From Candidatus Subteraquimicrobium carltonvillense (GTDB lineage Bacteria; Actinomycetota; Aquicultoria; Subteraquimicrobiales; Subteraquimicrobiaceae), in NCBI GenBank assembly GCA_002339355.1, contig DDKQ01000003.1:6932-30614 (forward strand): DNA of 23,683 bases. Reading direction: 5' to 3'. Below are positions 22,865 to 23,683 of the stretch, one piece after another. Positions within the stretch are counted from its first letter, which is position 1, and each line of letters opens with the position of its first letter. The notes under the pieces were generated by a model, which saw only the letters and a program-made list of their open reading frames with translations, searched no databases and had not been told where the DNA came from. A program made the position numbers and the translations under genes.

Positions 22865-23239
22865 TGGAACGACTCCTCGGATTGTTTTATTCCTGCGATT
22901 ACAAGATTGATTCTAATCGAATATCCCGCTTCATTAAACCCGTGGAGGTCAGACCTCGACATTCTGATTTACCAGGCATGATACATCCCGCAGGGGGAGT
23001 GAAGATCAAGTCATCGAGGTTTTGAAAACCAGATTGACCCTTCATCTCCATGACACCGAAGCTGAAAAAGATAAATTTAAGTGGGTATAGGGCTTTTCGA
23101 TAAGCCTCCGTTTCTTTTCGGCATCGAAGGTGAGCTAAATAGAGGGAAAGTTAAAAAATGGGAGAAAATAGAGATTATATGGGGTTTAAAAGCTACAAGA
23201 GAACCCTTTGAATGTTTCTACAAGAGGGGACTATTCGAT
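22865..23239. other. Divergent intergenic region with a 13-bp inverted repeat
   Basis: No gene supported. The region must hold promoters for both flanking genes. GAGGTC (22945-22950), A, GACCTC (22952-22957) is a perfect inverted repeat and possible operator. The moaE frame stays open back to 23081, but its upstream extension matches no family. Confidence 0.45.
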
Positions 23240-23599
23240 ATGCGGATAGCTGAACTACTACGAAGAATTAAGAACCACCCGGATTTTGACCGAGTGGGGA
23301 TGATTCTCTGTCACAATGGAGTGGTCAGGGGCTTCTCCAGGGATGGACGGAGGGTCACAGGAGTAAAGGTCGATGTCGATCACGAAAGGTTGGATGAGTT
23401 AATCAGGGAAATGAAGGCTCGCCCTGGGATAACGGATATCCTCGCTGAGGTATATGAGGGCAAATTATCCGTGGGCGACGACATCATGTATGTACTCGTG
23501 GCCGGCGATATACGAGATAATGTCTTTCCGGTTTTGGTGGAAACCGTAAGTAGAATCAAGAAAGATGTTGTAAAGAAAGAAGAAGAGTTAGTACTTTAA
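23240..23599 (+). CDS. moaE: MoaE-like molybdopterin synthase catalytic subunit
   Basis: A 119-residue MoaE-family protein. True MoaE, with the thiocarboxylated MoaD subunit, converts cPMP to molybdopterin in the cytosol. The fold elements align: VGMILCHNGVVRG, then a central helix, then ITDILAEVYEGKLSVGDDIMYVLVAG, and a C-terminal VSRIKKDVVKKEE that keeps lysines near the catalytic Lys positions. It departs from the classic sequence: the HR pair reads IR (GDIRDNVF) and the Pro-x-Trp-Lys-Lys-Glu end is shortened. Activity is therefore likely but not certain. ATG 23240 is chosen because AGAGGGGA lies nine bases upstream and homology starts there. No other molybdenum genes are in the window. 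Its stop overlaps the next ATG (TAATG), so another gene is coupled downstream. Confidence 0.82.
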   Translation: MRIAELLRRIKNHPDFDRVGMILCHNGVVRGFSRDGRRVTGVKVDVDHERLDELIREMKARPGITDILAEVYEGKLSVGDDIMYVLVAGDIRDNVFPVLVETVSRIKKDVVKKEEELVL

Positions 23600-23683
23600 T
23601 GTTTGAGAACACTCAGGGAAAAATTTCGAAGCCCATTTGGGCGAAATGCTCATCGAAGGCAAATGCCTGTGTCAATCTCAATT
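23599..23683 (+). CDS. Start of a further gene, coupled to moaE (3' partial)
   Basis: ATG 23599 overlaps the moaE stop by one base (TAATG) and the frame is open to the end of the window, giving 28 residues that begin MFENTQGKISKPIWAKC. The W-x-K-C-S-S and following A-C-V-N pattern is faintly like the small DUF397 proteins of Actinobacteria, but this is too short to assign. The TAATG overlap is the main support. Confidence 0.4.
   Translation, partial: MFENTQGKISKPIWAKCSSKANACVNLN

Noticed and set aside
23081..23239. Upstream extension of the moaE frame from GTG 23081
   Set aside because: The extra 53 residues have no MoaE similarity, while ATG 23240 has its own AGAGGGGA site.
22865..23239. 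Molybdenum-cofactor riboswitch before moaE
   Set aside because: No recognisable conserved core; only a 13-bp inverted repeat is visible.
1..23683. CRISPR array, tRNA, rRNA, transposase or integrase
   Set aside because: No regularly spaced long repeats, no cloverleaf or rRNA-like stretch, and no transposase or recombinase motifs found in any supported protein.

Overview
This window looks like a bacterial chromosome, probably a deep-branching anaerobic thermophile. That is an inference from gene content. There is an archaeal-type ATP-dependent DNA ligase, a UPF0182 membrane protein of the kind common in Actinobacteria, Cyanobacteria and Clostridia, the aspartate-semialdehyde route to homocysteine, and a short corrinoid-type methionine synthase. 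Most genes have very G-rich Shine-Dalgarno sites, many starts are GTG or TTG, and the flanking genes have moderate GC. The exact lineage cannot be read from the window; deep Actinobacteria-like groups such as Hakubella relatives are only one guess.

Left part (1-4691): the 3' part of a CBS/DRTGG-containing Mn-dependent pyrophosphatase, a 162-residue protein of unknown function, then a tight three-gene operon. That operon pairs the two subunits of an aspartate-semialdehyde sulfurtransferase system (DUF39 protein plus NIL/ferredoxin) with a core MetE-like methionine synthase, so sulfide plus aspartate semialdehyde would go to homocysteine and then methionine. It is preceded by a hairpin, a palindrome and a 7-bp tandem repeat.

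Middle (4692-12986): a repeat-rich 560-bp gap, the ATP-dependent ligase, a LPG-synthase-type membrane protein followed by an MFS transporter, a convergent-gene gap with four hairpins in a row, a LysE-type exporter on the minus strand, and a divergent 905-residue UPF0182 protein.

Defence-like island (12987-21249): visibly AT-richer than its surroundings. Five co-directional genes, four of whose junctions overlap, encode an Eco57I-type N6-adenine methyltransferase of 1331 residues, an MNT nucleotidyltransferase, a HEPN protein, a PLD-SNF2 helicase of about 1000 residues, and a small coiled-coil protein. The promoter region carries three TTGTCA motifs at exact 41-bp intervals, and the island ends in a strong hairpin-T7 terminator. 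This is the best candidate here for an undescribed system: it has a modification enzyme, a helicase-nuclease and a toxin-antitoxin-like pair, but none of the other hallmark genes of BREX or DISARM inside the window.

Right part (21250-23683): a decayed UPF0145 (YbjQ) gene with an internal deletion, a GT-C-like membrane glycosyltransferase on the minus strand, a MoaE-like protein, and the first 28 codons of a further gene. A palindrome, CCCGAC(A/G)AGTCGGG, recurs in three intergenic places across the window.
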